From assembly GCA_036365455.1 (NCBI GenBank), contig JAWQUS010000011.1:1632001-1696000 (forward strand): a DNA stretch of 64,000 nucleotides, written 5' to 3'. The notes below the pieces were generated by a model that worked only from the letters and a program-made list of their open reading frames with translations, was not told the DNA's origin and searched no databases. Positions 10,123-18,580 of this stretch are shown here, piece after piece; positions within the stretch are counted from its first letter, which is position 1; each line of letters starts with the position of its first letter. Origin of the DNA: Macrosoma leucophasiata. Taxonomy: Eukaryota; Arthropoda; Insecta; Lepidoptera; Hedylidae. Position numbers and translations under genes: made by a program.

Positions 10123-10366
10123 AAAAATAACGTCCCGTGTGTGTATAACAAAATTAACAAAAGGTTTGTATTGAGGTTTGTACATTGTGGTAAGTTAAAG
10201 ATATTCACCACGCTTACAGATATCTACCTAAGAATACAAAACCAAAGTTCTCAATGAAGATGTCTGCAATTCCGTGCAAACTAAGCATAAAGCGGAACCT
10301 GGTGACACATTGATGAGACTTAAGTACGGTTAAAACTAAAACGCAATGGGCAAGTGTAGTTTAAGC

Positions 10367-10528
10367 CCCGTAATAACTATCACAGAGACATCACACCTAA
10401 GGTCTCAGGGGTGGCAACGCATCTGCATTTTGACCCCTGATTTTTGTAAAGATGTTTATAGGCTGCAGTCATCACTTAACATGCATGTGAAATGTATACT
10501 TGTTTTGACACCTTCGTAACATAAAAAA
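10367..10528 (+). repeat. Family A dispersed repeat, 5'-truncated
   Basis: Starts in the CCCCGTAATAACTATCACAG section and keeps the 3' end with an A-run. Confidence 0.88.
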
Positions 10529-11256
10529 AGTGCGTGTGTCAGCTTCGATACACGACGGGAGTTTACTCGGTGTGCGTAAAGAAATCGGTAGTGTGCGGCC
10601 GAGTGAAACACGTCCGTTCAGTTGCAGCGCTCGCGCGTAACGCCTCAACTTTGATTTAACACTAGATTTTACTCCTCAAATAATCCGGGCCTTTCAATCG
10701 TTTCTTAGGAATAACCTCCAAAAAACAAAGAAAGCGTAGTGAAAAGATAGTTCCTTACTACAAACATAAAGTTTGACTCTCCTAGCAAAGAAAATGACAG
10801 AACATCAAGAAAGATTAGCCTATTAACTTACGGGTAGGATGCGAAAAAAATTGTAATCAACGTCCAGCGAACAGTGGAGGCCGTCTTGAGTGATGGGCCA
10901 ACATTATCAGAACGAATGGCTCCACTAATTCTGCCTTGGATTAACTGGTCACAGTCGCAGTCGAGGGTACGTGGAATATTAAACGTAGCTCATGTTTGAA
11001 GAAGGTTTTGGAATTTTATTAAGGCTAGATACACGTTGGGTACGCTTTGGTGATATACATATATGAAAACCGACAAAATGCATAGGTCACTTACAATTGA
11101 GAGATTTCCTATAATACAATTTAATTTAATGGTATTTATTAAACTTTCCAGAAAAGAGCTTGTCGCTATTTAAGAAATGAGTTGAAAAATTACCATTCGC
11201 CTTACTGGGGGCCGACCGTCTGATCAGAGAATATGTATTAATACTACGTATAGAAT
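10529..11256. other. Mostly unassigned; CpG-rich patch at 10545-10640
   Basis: The patch has many CpG dinucleotides and contains TCAGTTGCAG, a match to the arthropod initiator TCAGT, followed by GCGCTCGCGCGTAACG. The rest is AT-rich without a repeat that I recognise. The patch could be a host promoter or a piece of another element; neither is shown. Confidence 0.25.
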
Positions 11257-11268
11257 GGACACTTCGAC
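11257..11268. repeat. Left target-site duplication of the Jockey element
   Basis: GGACACTTCGAC, repeated exactly after the A tail. The next six bases, TTCGAC, repeat its end, so the exact 5' end could be misplaced by up to six bases. Confidence 0.9.
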
Positions 11269-11386
11269 TTCGACATTCCGGTTCGTGCGCTCGTCCTGAA
11301 CGCACGCTTCCATTGTTCTCGCTCTCCCTTCTGGTAGAGCGCTATCGCGAGTGTCTTTGTTCGCGAGTTTCGGCTTATCGCCGCCC

Positions 11387-11582
11387 TAATCTACGATAAC
11401 GACGGTTAGTCCTTGACCGACCGCCCGTTTCGTGGAATTGGGGTTTAAGCCCTAATTGCCGATAACGACGATTAGTCTTTGACTAATCGCTGTTTCGTGG
11501 AATTGGGTTTAAGTCCTAATTGCCGATAACGACAGTCAGTCTTTTGACCGACCGCCGTGTTTTGTGGAATTAGGGTTTATCC
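11387..11582 (+). repeat. Three 64-66-bp tandem repeats in the Jockey 5' UTR
   Basis: Units at 11387-11452, 11453-11516 and 11517-11582 share TAATTGCCGATAACGAC and TTCGTGGAATTGGG-TTTA, with a variable middle that contains small inverted pairs (such as GATTAGTC...GACTAATC). 5'-UTR monomers of this type act as promoter units in some LINE families. That role here is an inference. Confidence 0.9.
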
Positions 11583-12151
11583 TGTTTCGGTCTATACCGA
11601 CGTGTCAATCAATCAAGTTGGCCCCCTCAGGGCAAGTCGGCTGAAACTTAACAGTGCCAACGAAACCGACTGAACGAAGACCCGTGACGTTGCTGCGCCC
11701 TTCAGGCTAAAGCGAAATCGGAAGTGTACGGTTAGAACAGAGGCATTTGGAGTGACCCCATAGTCTCTGCCGTACAAGTACTGACTGACAGACGTTACCT
11801 TAGGGCCCCTCGGCACATTAAGATTGGCCGAGGGCGATACAAGCTTAGGGCTCACCAATAGGACACACCCTCCTCGCCTATCCCGGCGAGGAGGTAATTT
11901 CACCTCACTCACTCCCGGGTTGTCCCACCCGGGAGGTAGGGATAATACCCCGCGTGTAAGTGTAGGCGCGTCAAAACACACGATTGCCCCGGGTTTGTTG
12001 TGGGTTCTTCCCGGGGAACGTGTTCGTTTAATCGAACCCTCTTGTTTCGTGCGCATTAGGTCGGAATAGGGATAAATACCACCAAGTCCGCAAACAGGCG
12101 CGACCATTTCCATTTCTTTCCCTAGCGTCAATCGACTCCTCTCCAGACATC

Positions 12152-14068
12152 ATGTCTGAGGAGAAGAAAAAATACGAGGCAGCTTTTGCCATCCTCCTCA
12201 AAAATACCAAAATAAATTCAAAGTTCGCCCGCATTATGCAGGAGTTGCCAGACCCCCTGCCCGATGGATTCCTTGAATCCATTTGTAATAGCTCACCAAA
12301 GCTCCCGAGGTCCCGCTCGCGCTCCCCGCGCTCGAGCCATCCCCCACGCGATCATTCGCAGTCGCGCTCTCGCTCGCCCATCCAGGCCCGCTATACCCCG
12401 GACCATACTGAGTCCGCTTGTTCCCCGGACGCATCTCAGTCCGCAGCCCCCCAACCCTCGGACCAAGCAGAGTCCGGCACCCCCTCTACCACTCCCGGCC
12501 AGGAACGCTCCACGGACTCTGACGCAATGTCCGTAGGACAGGCGTCCAACGAAGAGTCCGCCTCCGACTCCGACGACTTCACACTCGTCAAAGGAGGCAA
12601 GCGAAAGCGGAAGACCCGCAAAACCCAGGCCGAGGAGCCCTCCATTCCCGCCAAAGCTGTGAGAGTCACAGCCTCTTCCACCGCCCCCGCGGTCACCTCT
12701 CAAGGAAGCGCATCTCCCGCGCACCTCACCCAAGCCAGCACGCCCTCAGCGAGCTCGCAGGCTAGCGCCCCAGGAGCGCCAAAAGCCAAACGCCCCCCAC
12801 CACTCAAACTCCTTGGGTCCGATAAATTCACCTGGACCGACCTCTCAGCATCGCTGAAGGTCAAAGGGGTCATCCCCCTTCACACCAGGTGGAATCCAAA
12901 GGAAGGATGTTATCACATCCAACTTGAGACATCCGCCCACCACCGTACGGCCACTGCGCTCTTTGACGCAAGGGGCCTACAATACTTCACATACGCCCTC
13001 CCCGAGGAGAAGCGTCGTCGCGTAGTAATACGCAACATCCCCATCTTCCTCTCTCCCGAGGAAATTATGGCCGACCTTAAAGAGGTCAAAGCCCTCCCAG
13101 TTCTGCAGGTGCACAGGATGCACCGAGGGCATAAGGGACAAAACGGCCACCTAAACATGGTGTTAGTCGTGCTCGAGCACACCAAAGAGGCCAACGGCGT
13201 CTTTAACATTAAAGAAGTCGCGGGCCTCAGCGGCATCCGTGTCGAGCCTCCCAACAAGAAGGGACACATAGGGCAGTGCCATAACTGCCAGAGATACGGT
13301 CATGCCTCTGGTCGGTGCAGGATGCGCCCCAGGTGCGTCAAGTGCCTGGAAGACCATGCTACGGCCGAATGCTCGCGCCCAAAAGACAGGGCTGCATGCA
13401 CGGAACCCCCGAGCTGCATTCTCTGTGGGCAGGCAGGTCATCCCGCCAACTACAGGGGGTGCAAAGAGGCACCCAAAGCGGCACGAATCCCATCCAGGGG
13501 TCGTCGCCCAATCCCACCAAGAGCGGCCCCTCAATTCGAGAGGACCCCCAACCCCATCCTGGCTCCCGCATGGAGGACCGGTCCTCCGCCCTCTCTAATG
13601 AGTACCACTTATTACCCCCCTCTTAAGGGAGTAATCCCGCCGCCCACGACCTTCCCGGTCGCTCAGGCACCCGCGGTGGCCCCTCAGGCCGCCCCTACAC
13701 CGGCCCCAGCCCCGGCCCCGGCTCGCGCCCCGGCCCCGGCCCCGGCTCCGGCCCCCGCCCCGGCCCCTGCGCCAACCCCCATTAGGCCCCCGCTGGCCGC
13801 CACTGCCGCACCTTGCCGCAAACCCACCCAGGCCCCTCAGGCCCCCCCCATGGCCCATCAGGCTCCCGCTCCCGGCCCCCCTCAGGCGCCGCTCGACCTC
13901 ATCAGCGAGGTACTCTCTTTCTCGCTCATGTTTGACATGAGCAAACTCCAGCCCCTGCTGGATAGGTACTTGCACTTCAAGTCCAATCCCCACCTTCCCA
14001 ACGCCATGGTAGAAATGGTCCTGGCCGCAGCCGAAGTCAACCGGCTGATAAACAACACCCCCCGGTAA
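12152..14068 (+). CDS. Jockey ORF1 (gag-like RNA-binding protein), 638 aa
   Basis: This protein packages LINE RNA into ribonucleoprotein particles in the cytoplasm. Residues about 50-80 are an Arg-Ser-rich low-complexity tract. A conserved pre-zinc region spans about residues 230-365. Three consecutive zinc knuckles then follow: CHNCQRYGHASGRC, CVKCLEDHATAEC and a third beginning CILCGQAGHPANYRGC. This triple arrangement is characteristic of Jockey and I-group ORF1. The C-terminal third contains a long Ala-Pro repeat (about residues 505-555) and a helical tail. The ATG at 12152 lies near the end of the GC-rich 5' UTR and gives a full-length product. Only 7 nt separate the TAA from the ORF2 ATG, in another frame, suggesting translation by reinitiation. 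No internal stop is present. Confidence 0.93.
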   Translation: MSEEKKKYEAAFAILLKNTKINSKFARIMQELPDPLPDGFLESICNSSPKLPRSRSRSPRSSHPPRDHSQSRSRSPIQARYTPDHTESACSPDASQSAAPQPSDQAESGTPSTTPGQERSTDSDAMSVGQASNEESASDSDDFTLVKGGKRKRKTRKTQAEEPSIPAKAVRVTASSTAPAVTSQGSASPAHLTQASTPSASSQASAPGAPKAKRPPPLKLLGSDKFTWTDLSASLKVKGVIPLHTRWNPKEGCYHIQLETSAHHRTATALFDARGLQYFTYALPEEKRRRVVIRNIPIFLSPEEIMADLKEVKALPVLQVHRMHRGHKGQNGHLNMVLVVLEHTKEANGVFNIKEVAGLSGIRVEPPNKKGHIGQCHNCQRYGHASGRCRMRPRCVKCLEDHATAECSRPKDRAACTEPPSCILCGQAGHPANYRGCKEAPKAARIPSRGRRPIPPRAAPQFERTPNPILAPAWRTGPPPSLMSTTYYPPLKGVIPPPTTFPVAQAPAVAPQAAPTPAPAPAPARAPAPAPAPAPAPAPAPTPIRPPLAATAAPCRKPTQAPQAPPMAHQAPAPGPPQAPLDLISEVLSFSLMFDMSKLQPLLDRYLHFKSNPHLPNAMVEMVLAAAEVNRLINNTPR

Positions 14069-14075
14069 ACCCAAA

Positions 14076-17027
14076 ATGGCCATACGGCCTTTAAATAATT
14101 TAGCAAGCAGGATAAAACCCTATTCACTTAGAATAGGGTTTTTTAACGCCAATGGCATGTCAGGCCTCCGCGATGAGCTGGGAGAATTTCTCCGCGATAA
14201 AAATATTGATGTCTTCCTCATCCAGGAGACATTTTTAAAACCCGCCCGCCGTAACCCAAGCTTGGCCAATTATAGGTTAGTACGAAACGATCGTACAGAC
14301 GGTGCCCTCGGGGGCACCCTTATATATTACAAGAGGACGTTGCATTGCACGCCTCTACCCTCCCCCGACGACCTGGAGAACATTGAAGTCTCAGTTTGCC
14401 TATTAGCGATGACCGGTCATCAGCCGATCACTATAGTGTCGGCGTATCTATCCCCCCAACGCGATCTCTTAGTAGGCGACCTAGATCGTCTATTTAAGCT
14501 TGGCGACTCCGTCATAGTGGCAGGAGATCTCAACGCCAAACACATAATGTGGAGCTGTAACTCGTCTAACGCACGAGGGACAGTTCTAGAACGTTATCTT
14601 GACAGGGCACCTATAGACATTCTAGTGCCACTCGAACCCACCCACTATTGTTATGACGACAACATGGGACGACCCGACATACTCGATCTAGCACTTGTAA
14701 AGAACGTAAACTTACGTCTACATTCTATACGAGTGCTACACGAGTTAGACTCTGACCATAGACCTGTTATCATAGAATTTATCCCCCATAGCGGCCCCAC
14801 TGATACAGGTCATAGTGACATCCCGATGAGAGTGGTAACCGACTGGTCTCGAGTGAGACGCAGGTTGGCTACCACCACATCCGAAGACCTCGATACGATC
14901 CCCTCACTCATAGAGACCCCTGACGAAGTCAATAGCGCGATCCTTACTCTCACTAACCACGTACAATCCGTCGTAGACGGATGTTCAGAGGAAAAACCCG
15001 TGACTGTACCCAGTCACGCCGTTATCCCTGAGCACGTACGGGAGATAGTGAGAGAAAGGAATGCAACTACAAGAGCTTACTACTCTGCCCCAACGGCCGA
15101 TAGAAAAACCGCCATGCGATACTGGCAACGTCAGGCCAAGAAATGCAAGGTGGAAGTCTATAACGGCCGCTGGGAGCAAAAGCTCACTGACCTTGATCCC
15201 ACTCATACAGAGTATTGGAAGCTTTTCAGCTGCTTCAAATCTCCCAACGAGGCATCCATGCCTCCCCTCATTCGTCCCAACCAACCGCCAGCCTTCGATG
15301 ACTTCGAAAAGTCCGAATGCCTGGCGAGCGAACTCGAGACTCAATGCTCTCCAAGTACGATGCCGATAGCTGCCGATCATTTAGATAAGATTAACTCTGA
15401 AGTCGAAAGTAGGAACGCGAGACCGCCAACCCCTCCGCGCGAAACCGGTCCCATTCCCGACACGCAGTTCGATGAAAACGCTAACGATAATAGCGAAAAT
15501 AATGATGATCCTCTCAGACCTGTGACAGTCGTAGAGGTATCAGACCTGATCAAGCGTCTAAAAGTGCGGAAAGCGCCGGGTGCGGACGGCGTTTCCAATC
15601 GCACAGTTAGAAACTTTCCCCCCTTGCTCATTGCCCTTTTGGCTGCGATACTCAACGCAGCGTTTAAAAATAGTATGTTTCCACCCGCGTGGAAAGAGGC
15701 CACAGTTATCGGGTTTAAAAAGCCCGGTAAGCCGAGCAACCAGGCCTCGTCATACAGGCCGATAAGTCTGCTCAGTTCTCTCAGTAAACTTTACGAGCGC
15801 GTCGTGTACGCTCGACTCTTAGATTTCACCCGAGTGCGGCACTTGATCCCGGACGAACAGTTCGGGTTCCGTGCTCGCCACTCCTGTGTCCATCAAGTAC
15901 ATCGAATCACCGAGCATATACTCAGTAAATTCGATAGAAAGATTATGACGGGAGCCCTCTTCTTCGATATCGCCAAAGCGTTCGACCGCGTGTGGCACAA
16001 CGGCTTATTATATAAGCTGTACACTCTCGGAGTGCCCACCCAAATCGTGCACATCATTCGCGATTTTCTGTCGGACAGAGGCTTTCGATATCGAGTCGAG
16101 GGTACCCTTTCGAACCGTCACACCATAACAGCCGGTGTTCCCCAAGGATCCGTACTCTCCCCCCTCCTGTTCACGCTATACACTAGCGATATCCCTGTCC
16201 GCCACGGCGTTCAGGTGGCAATGTACGCTGACGACACTGCTATTTACGTCTCTGGCAGAAAGCCAGAGATCATAAGGAAAGCCCTGCAAGCGGCGGCCAA
16301 AGACCTTGAGTCTTGGTTCCGCCGCTGGCGTATAGAGGTAAATCCTAGCAAGAGCGCTGCCATACTCTTTATACGGGACCGCGCTCCCAGACCTAACGTA
16401 GCCCCAGTCCTCATGTTTGACGAGCCCATCCCCTGGATGGACAAAATCAAATACTTAGGAGTGACGCTTGATCGGCATCTGACCTTCGCTGCACATGTAA
16501 AAGCAGCGCGCGCAAAGGCTGCATTCGTGTTGTCCCAATTACATTGTTTATTAAACAAAAAGAGCAAGCTATCGGCCCGGAACAAACTCCGTGCCTATAC
16601 GTCCTGCATAAGGCCCATACTATGTTACGCGTCCCCGGTATTCGCCCACGCGAAAAACACAATATTACATAAGCTTCAAACTTTGCAGAATCGATTCTTA
16701 CGTAGAGCCGTAGGCGCGCCTTGGTACGTACGTAATAAAAACTTGCACATTGACGCAAATCTGCCTACCATCCGGCAGTTTATGAAGCGAGCTTCAGCTC
16801 GCTATTTCGACCGGGCGAGTCACCACCCGAATCCGCTGGTCAGAGCGGCCGCGATTTACACTCCTTTTGATCGCGCCAAAAGGAGACGTCCAAGGCACGT
16901 CTTAAAAGATCCGGACGATGAGACCACGTTGGCCATCGCCGCTATGAACAATCATTTACAGAATCACACTGCACAAACCGCCAACAATACAACGCGCCGA
17001 CGCGTTTCGCGCCGCGCCCGCCCCTGA
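14076..17027 (+). CDS. Jockey ORF2: APE endonuclease and reverse transcriptase, 983 aa
   Basis: The N-terminal 225 residues form an exonuclease-endonuclease-phosphatase fold: F-F-N-A-N-G-M, the Glu of LIQET, VAGDLNAKH and a terminal SDHRPV. Together these supply the metal- and phosphate-binding residues that nick target DNA. The RT follows: RKAPGADGV (motif 0/1), YRPISLLSSLSKLYERV, FFDIAKAFDRVWH (first Asp), GVPQGSVLSPLLFTLY and the catalytic MYADDTAIY. Motif 7 and the thumb follow (IKYLGVTLDRHL). The C-terminal Cys-poor tail resembles other Jockey proteins, and RNase H is absent. The length is typical of the clade. The frame is unbroken, so the enzyme is predicted to be active in target-primed reverse transcription, pending expression evidence. 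Confidence 0.95.
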   Translation: MAIRPLNNLASRIKPYSLRIGFFNANGMSGLRDELGEFLRDKNIDVFLIQETFLKPARRNPSLANYRLVRNDRTDGALGGTLIYYKRTLHCTPLPSPDDLENIEVSVCLLAMTGHQPITIVSAYLSPQRDLLVGDLDRLFKLGDSVIVAGDLNAKHIMWSCNSSNARGTVLERYLDRAPIDILVPLEPTHYCYDDNMGRPDILDLALVKNVNLRLHSIRVLHELDSDHRPVIIEFIPHSGPTDTGHSDIPMRVVTDWSRVRRRLATTTSEDLDTIPSLIETPDEVNSAILTLTNHVQSVVDGCSEEKPVTVPSHAVIPEHVREIVRERNATTRAYYSAPTADRKTAMRYWQRQAKKCKVEVYNGRWEQKLTDLDPTHTEYWKLFSCFKSPNEASMPPLIRPNQPPAFDDFEKSECLASELETQCSPSTMPIAADHLDKINSEVESRNARPPTPPRETGPIPDTQFDENANDNSENNDDPLRPVTVVEVSDLIKRLKVRKAPGADGVSNRTVRNFPPLLIALLAAILNAAFKNSMFPPAWKEATVIGFKKPGKPSNQASSYRPISLLSSLSKLYERVVYARLLDFTRVRHLIPDEQFGFRARHSCVHQVHRITEHILSKFDRKIMTGALFFDIAKAFDRVWHNGLLYKLYTLGVPTQIVHIIRDFLSDRGFRYRVEGTLSNRHTITAGVPQGSVLSPLLFTLYTSDIPVRHGVQVAMYADDTAIYVSGRKPEIIRKALQAAAKDLESWFRRWRIEVNPSKSAAILFIRDRAPRPNVAPVLMFDEPIPWMDKIKYLGVTLDRHLTFAAHVKAARAKAAFVLSQLHCLLNKKSKLSARNKLRAYTSCIRPILCYASPVFAHAKNTILHKLQTLQNRFLRRAVGAPWYVRNKNLHIDANLPTIRQFMKRASARYFDRASHHPNPLVRAAAIYTPFDRAKRRRPRHVLKDPDDETTLAIAAMNNHLQNHTAQTANNTTRRRVSRRARP

Positions 17028-17141
17028 TCCCGACCTTATCCCCGGCCCCGCGAGGCCGATGACATTCCGGTTATCACCAACCGAATGGAGTAGAGCGAAA
17101 GTTGCACCGCCCATAATCGCATATGTCTCATATGTCCCTCC

Positions 17142-17194
17142 GCAACGCCCTAAGCCGAGGCACGGACCCGCATGGGTCACCCTTAGGCAGTTGC
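17142..17194 (+). promoter_or_regulatory. Conserved stem-loop in the Jockey 3' UTR
   Basis: Three nested stems: GCAAC/GTTGC, CCTAAG/CTTAGG, and GACCC closing a GCAT loop with GGGTC. A divergent copy at 45215-45266 keeps the middle stem and has different but still complementary bases in the other two. The position just before the tail suggests recognition by the element's RT; this role is inferred. Confidence 0.75.
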
Positions 17195-17324
17195 GCTAAC
17201 TTTTTTGCTAGGCTGGAGCGCCTTCTGCGCTCGCCGATTGCCCGGTGAAGTAGACTAGTGCCGTCTCGAGACAGGCCGCCTACATAAAGACCGACCAAAA
17301 AAAAAAAAAAAAAAAAAAAAAAAA

Positions 17325-17336
17325 GGACACTTCGAC
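17325..17336. repeat. Right target-site duplication of the Jockey element
   Basis: GGACACTTCGAC directly after the A tail, identical to 11257-11268. Confidence 0.9.
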
Positions 17337-17607
17337 GCCCCATTTCCCCGCATCACCCAACCTCCTCCCCTCTTATGGGCGACGGTTGGTATTTTCTACG
17401 TGCTACGCACACAGGTGCACGTGTATATACAAGCCACTGATTAATGTCTGTTTAATAGAGGCCAAATTAAGCGTTTGAATGGAATTTTGGCGGAGTGTCC
17501 GCGGTGTGGCCTAACTCAAATGCTTTCGTTTAGCTTTCGATTATGACAATATCTAATCAGTTTCGTACCGCCTAACTTTTTCCTGGAAGTGTTTACGTCC
17601 GCAGGTA
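17337..17607. other. Spacer between the Jockey and BEL/Pao elements
   Basis: About 270 bp of mixed-composition sequence with no recognised coding or repeat content. The last five bases before the LTR, 17608-17612, are the BEL target-site duplication. Confidence 0.35.
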
Positions 17608-17612
17608 TATAC

Positions 17613-18524
17613 TGTGCAGGACGCTCATGAATAATGTACAGTGTTAGTGATTAAAAAACAGTTTTGATAGTGATCGGCCATACAGTCCTTAATAGTATAC
17701 GTTGTCAGCGCGTAGACAATCAATAACAATCGCGTTGTGTAGTCGTCAATAGCATAGTACACAATAGTATACGTTATCGGAACGTAGATAGAGCTTAAGT
17801 GACCAAAAGCGTTAGAGTATTGTAAAACTTCTATTTTTAGATTTTATCCTTTTATGTAACAGTTGTGATAATTTAGAGTGTAATTAATAGTTTTGTGTCA
17901 CTTAAAGCTCGTTTGTGTTTAATATTACTTTGTTTTATATAATTTAACAGTTTTTTGTATAATTTCATAGTTTAACATAGCATGTTTGTTTATTTGACTT
18001 TGTTTTATAGTTTCTAACATTTGAAATAGTTTTATGTTTGTTTTATTACTGTAATATGTAAATTTAATCTGAAAATAAAGATTTTTGATGTCTGTTGTTT
18101 CCTTTCGGTAATGATCTGAGATACATAGAGATTTTAATTGGCCAAATAGATCTAATAGCTGATTGGTTGTTCAAATCAACCAATCATGGATAATAAAATT
18201 TGTTTGCTTGAAATTTAAATACCTCTTGTGATTGGTTACTTGAACCAACAACCAATCACAGGAGGTTTTCTTAAGCTCGATGACCTTGAGATTTTAGAAT
18301 AAAAGTAGGGCACTTTTGTATGGCCGGTACAGTTCGTCGACAGCACTCGGAACACTCGGATCACTACCAAAGGAAGAAATCAGAAGGAAAATAATAGTGA
18401 ACAGTGAAAAAGCGTTTTATTAGAACATCCAGTAGAGCGTGTCACCCTGGTTCGCTTGCGCTGCTTTATCCGCCATACGGCGTGCGTCTTCAATCCAGTC
18501 AATAGTAAAGTGTCGTGTCTGACA
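17613..18524 (+). repeat. 5' LTR of the BEL/Pao element
   Basis: Begins TGTGCAGGACGCTC and ends TGTCTGACA. It contains an AATAAA at about 18075 and two CCAAT-bearing inverted repeats (18161-18185 and 18221-18266). Read against the 3' LTR by eye, no difference was found. Confidence 0.95.
18221..18266. promoter_or_regulatory. Inverted CCAAT-box repeat in the LTR
   Basis: A 17-bp arm with ATTGG and its complement with CCAAT (one mismatch), separated by 12 nt. A shorter version with 9-bp arms is at 18161-18185. Paired CCAAT boxes are plausible promoter or enhancer sites; this is an inference from the motif. Confidence 0.5.
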
Positions 18525-18529
18525 TTTTT

Positions 18530-18547
18530 TGGTTCAGTTCGAGCCGG
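18530..18547 (+). other. Candidate primer-binding site
   Basis: TGGTTCAGTTCGAGCCGG starts 5 nt after the LTR and begins with TGG, complementary to a tRNA CCA end. The priming tRNA was not identified. Confidence 0.5.
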
Positions 18548-18580
18548 ATAAGAAGAAATTACGCTGTATACGCAGTCAAG

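Larger units (their letters stand above)
11269..17324 (+). mobile_element. Full-length Jockey-clade LINE, both ORFs open
   Basis: A 6056-bp unit with an 883-bp 5' UTR, ORF1, ORF2, a 3' UTR of about 270 bp and a 28-nt A tail (17297-17324). It is bounded by the 12-bp target-site duplication GGACACTTCGAC (11257-11268 and 17325-17336). The order of gag-like ORF1 with three zinc knuckles, then APE endonuclease plus RT with no RNase H, and a poly(A) tail fits the Jockey clade. Intact frames and an exact duplication indicate a recent insertion that may still be competent. Its GC-rich coding sequence contrasts with the AT-rich surroundings, as expected of an inserted element. Truncated relatives lie at 45209-45270 and 46650-46850. 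Confidence 0.93.

Noticed and set aside
9939..10130. A 63-69-codon frame shared by all four family F copies as a possible small protein
   Set aside because: The copies are almost identical, so openness is not independent evidence. The apparent start is a TTG, and with three substitutions no selection test is possible.
11613..12131. 172-codon minus-strand frame in the Jockey 5' UTR, and other frames opposite ORF1 and ORF2
   Set aside because: GC-rich antisense frames overlapping a well-supported LINE. They contain no known motif.
18515..18580. Earlier start for the BEL gag frame
   Set aside because: The frame begins inside the LTR with a GTG and covers the candidate primer-binding site. The first ATG after it is at 18581.
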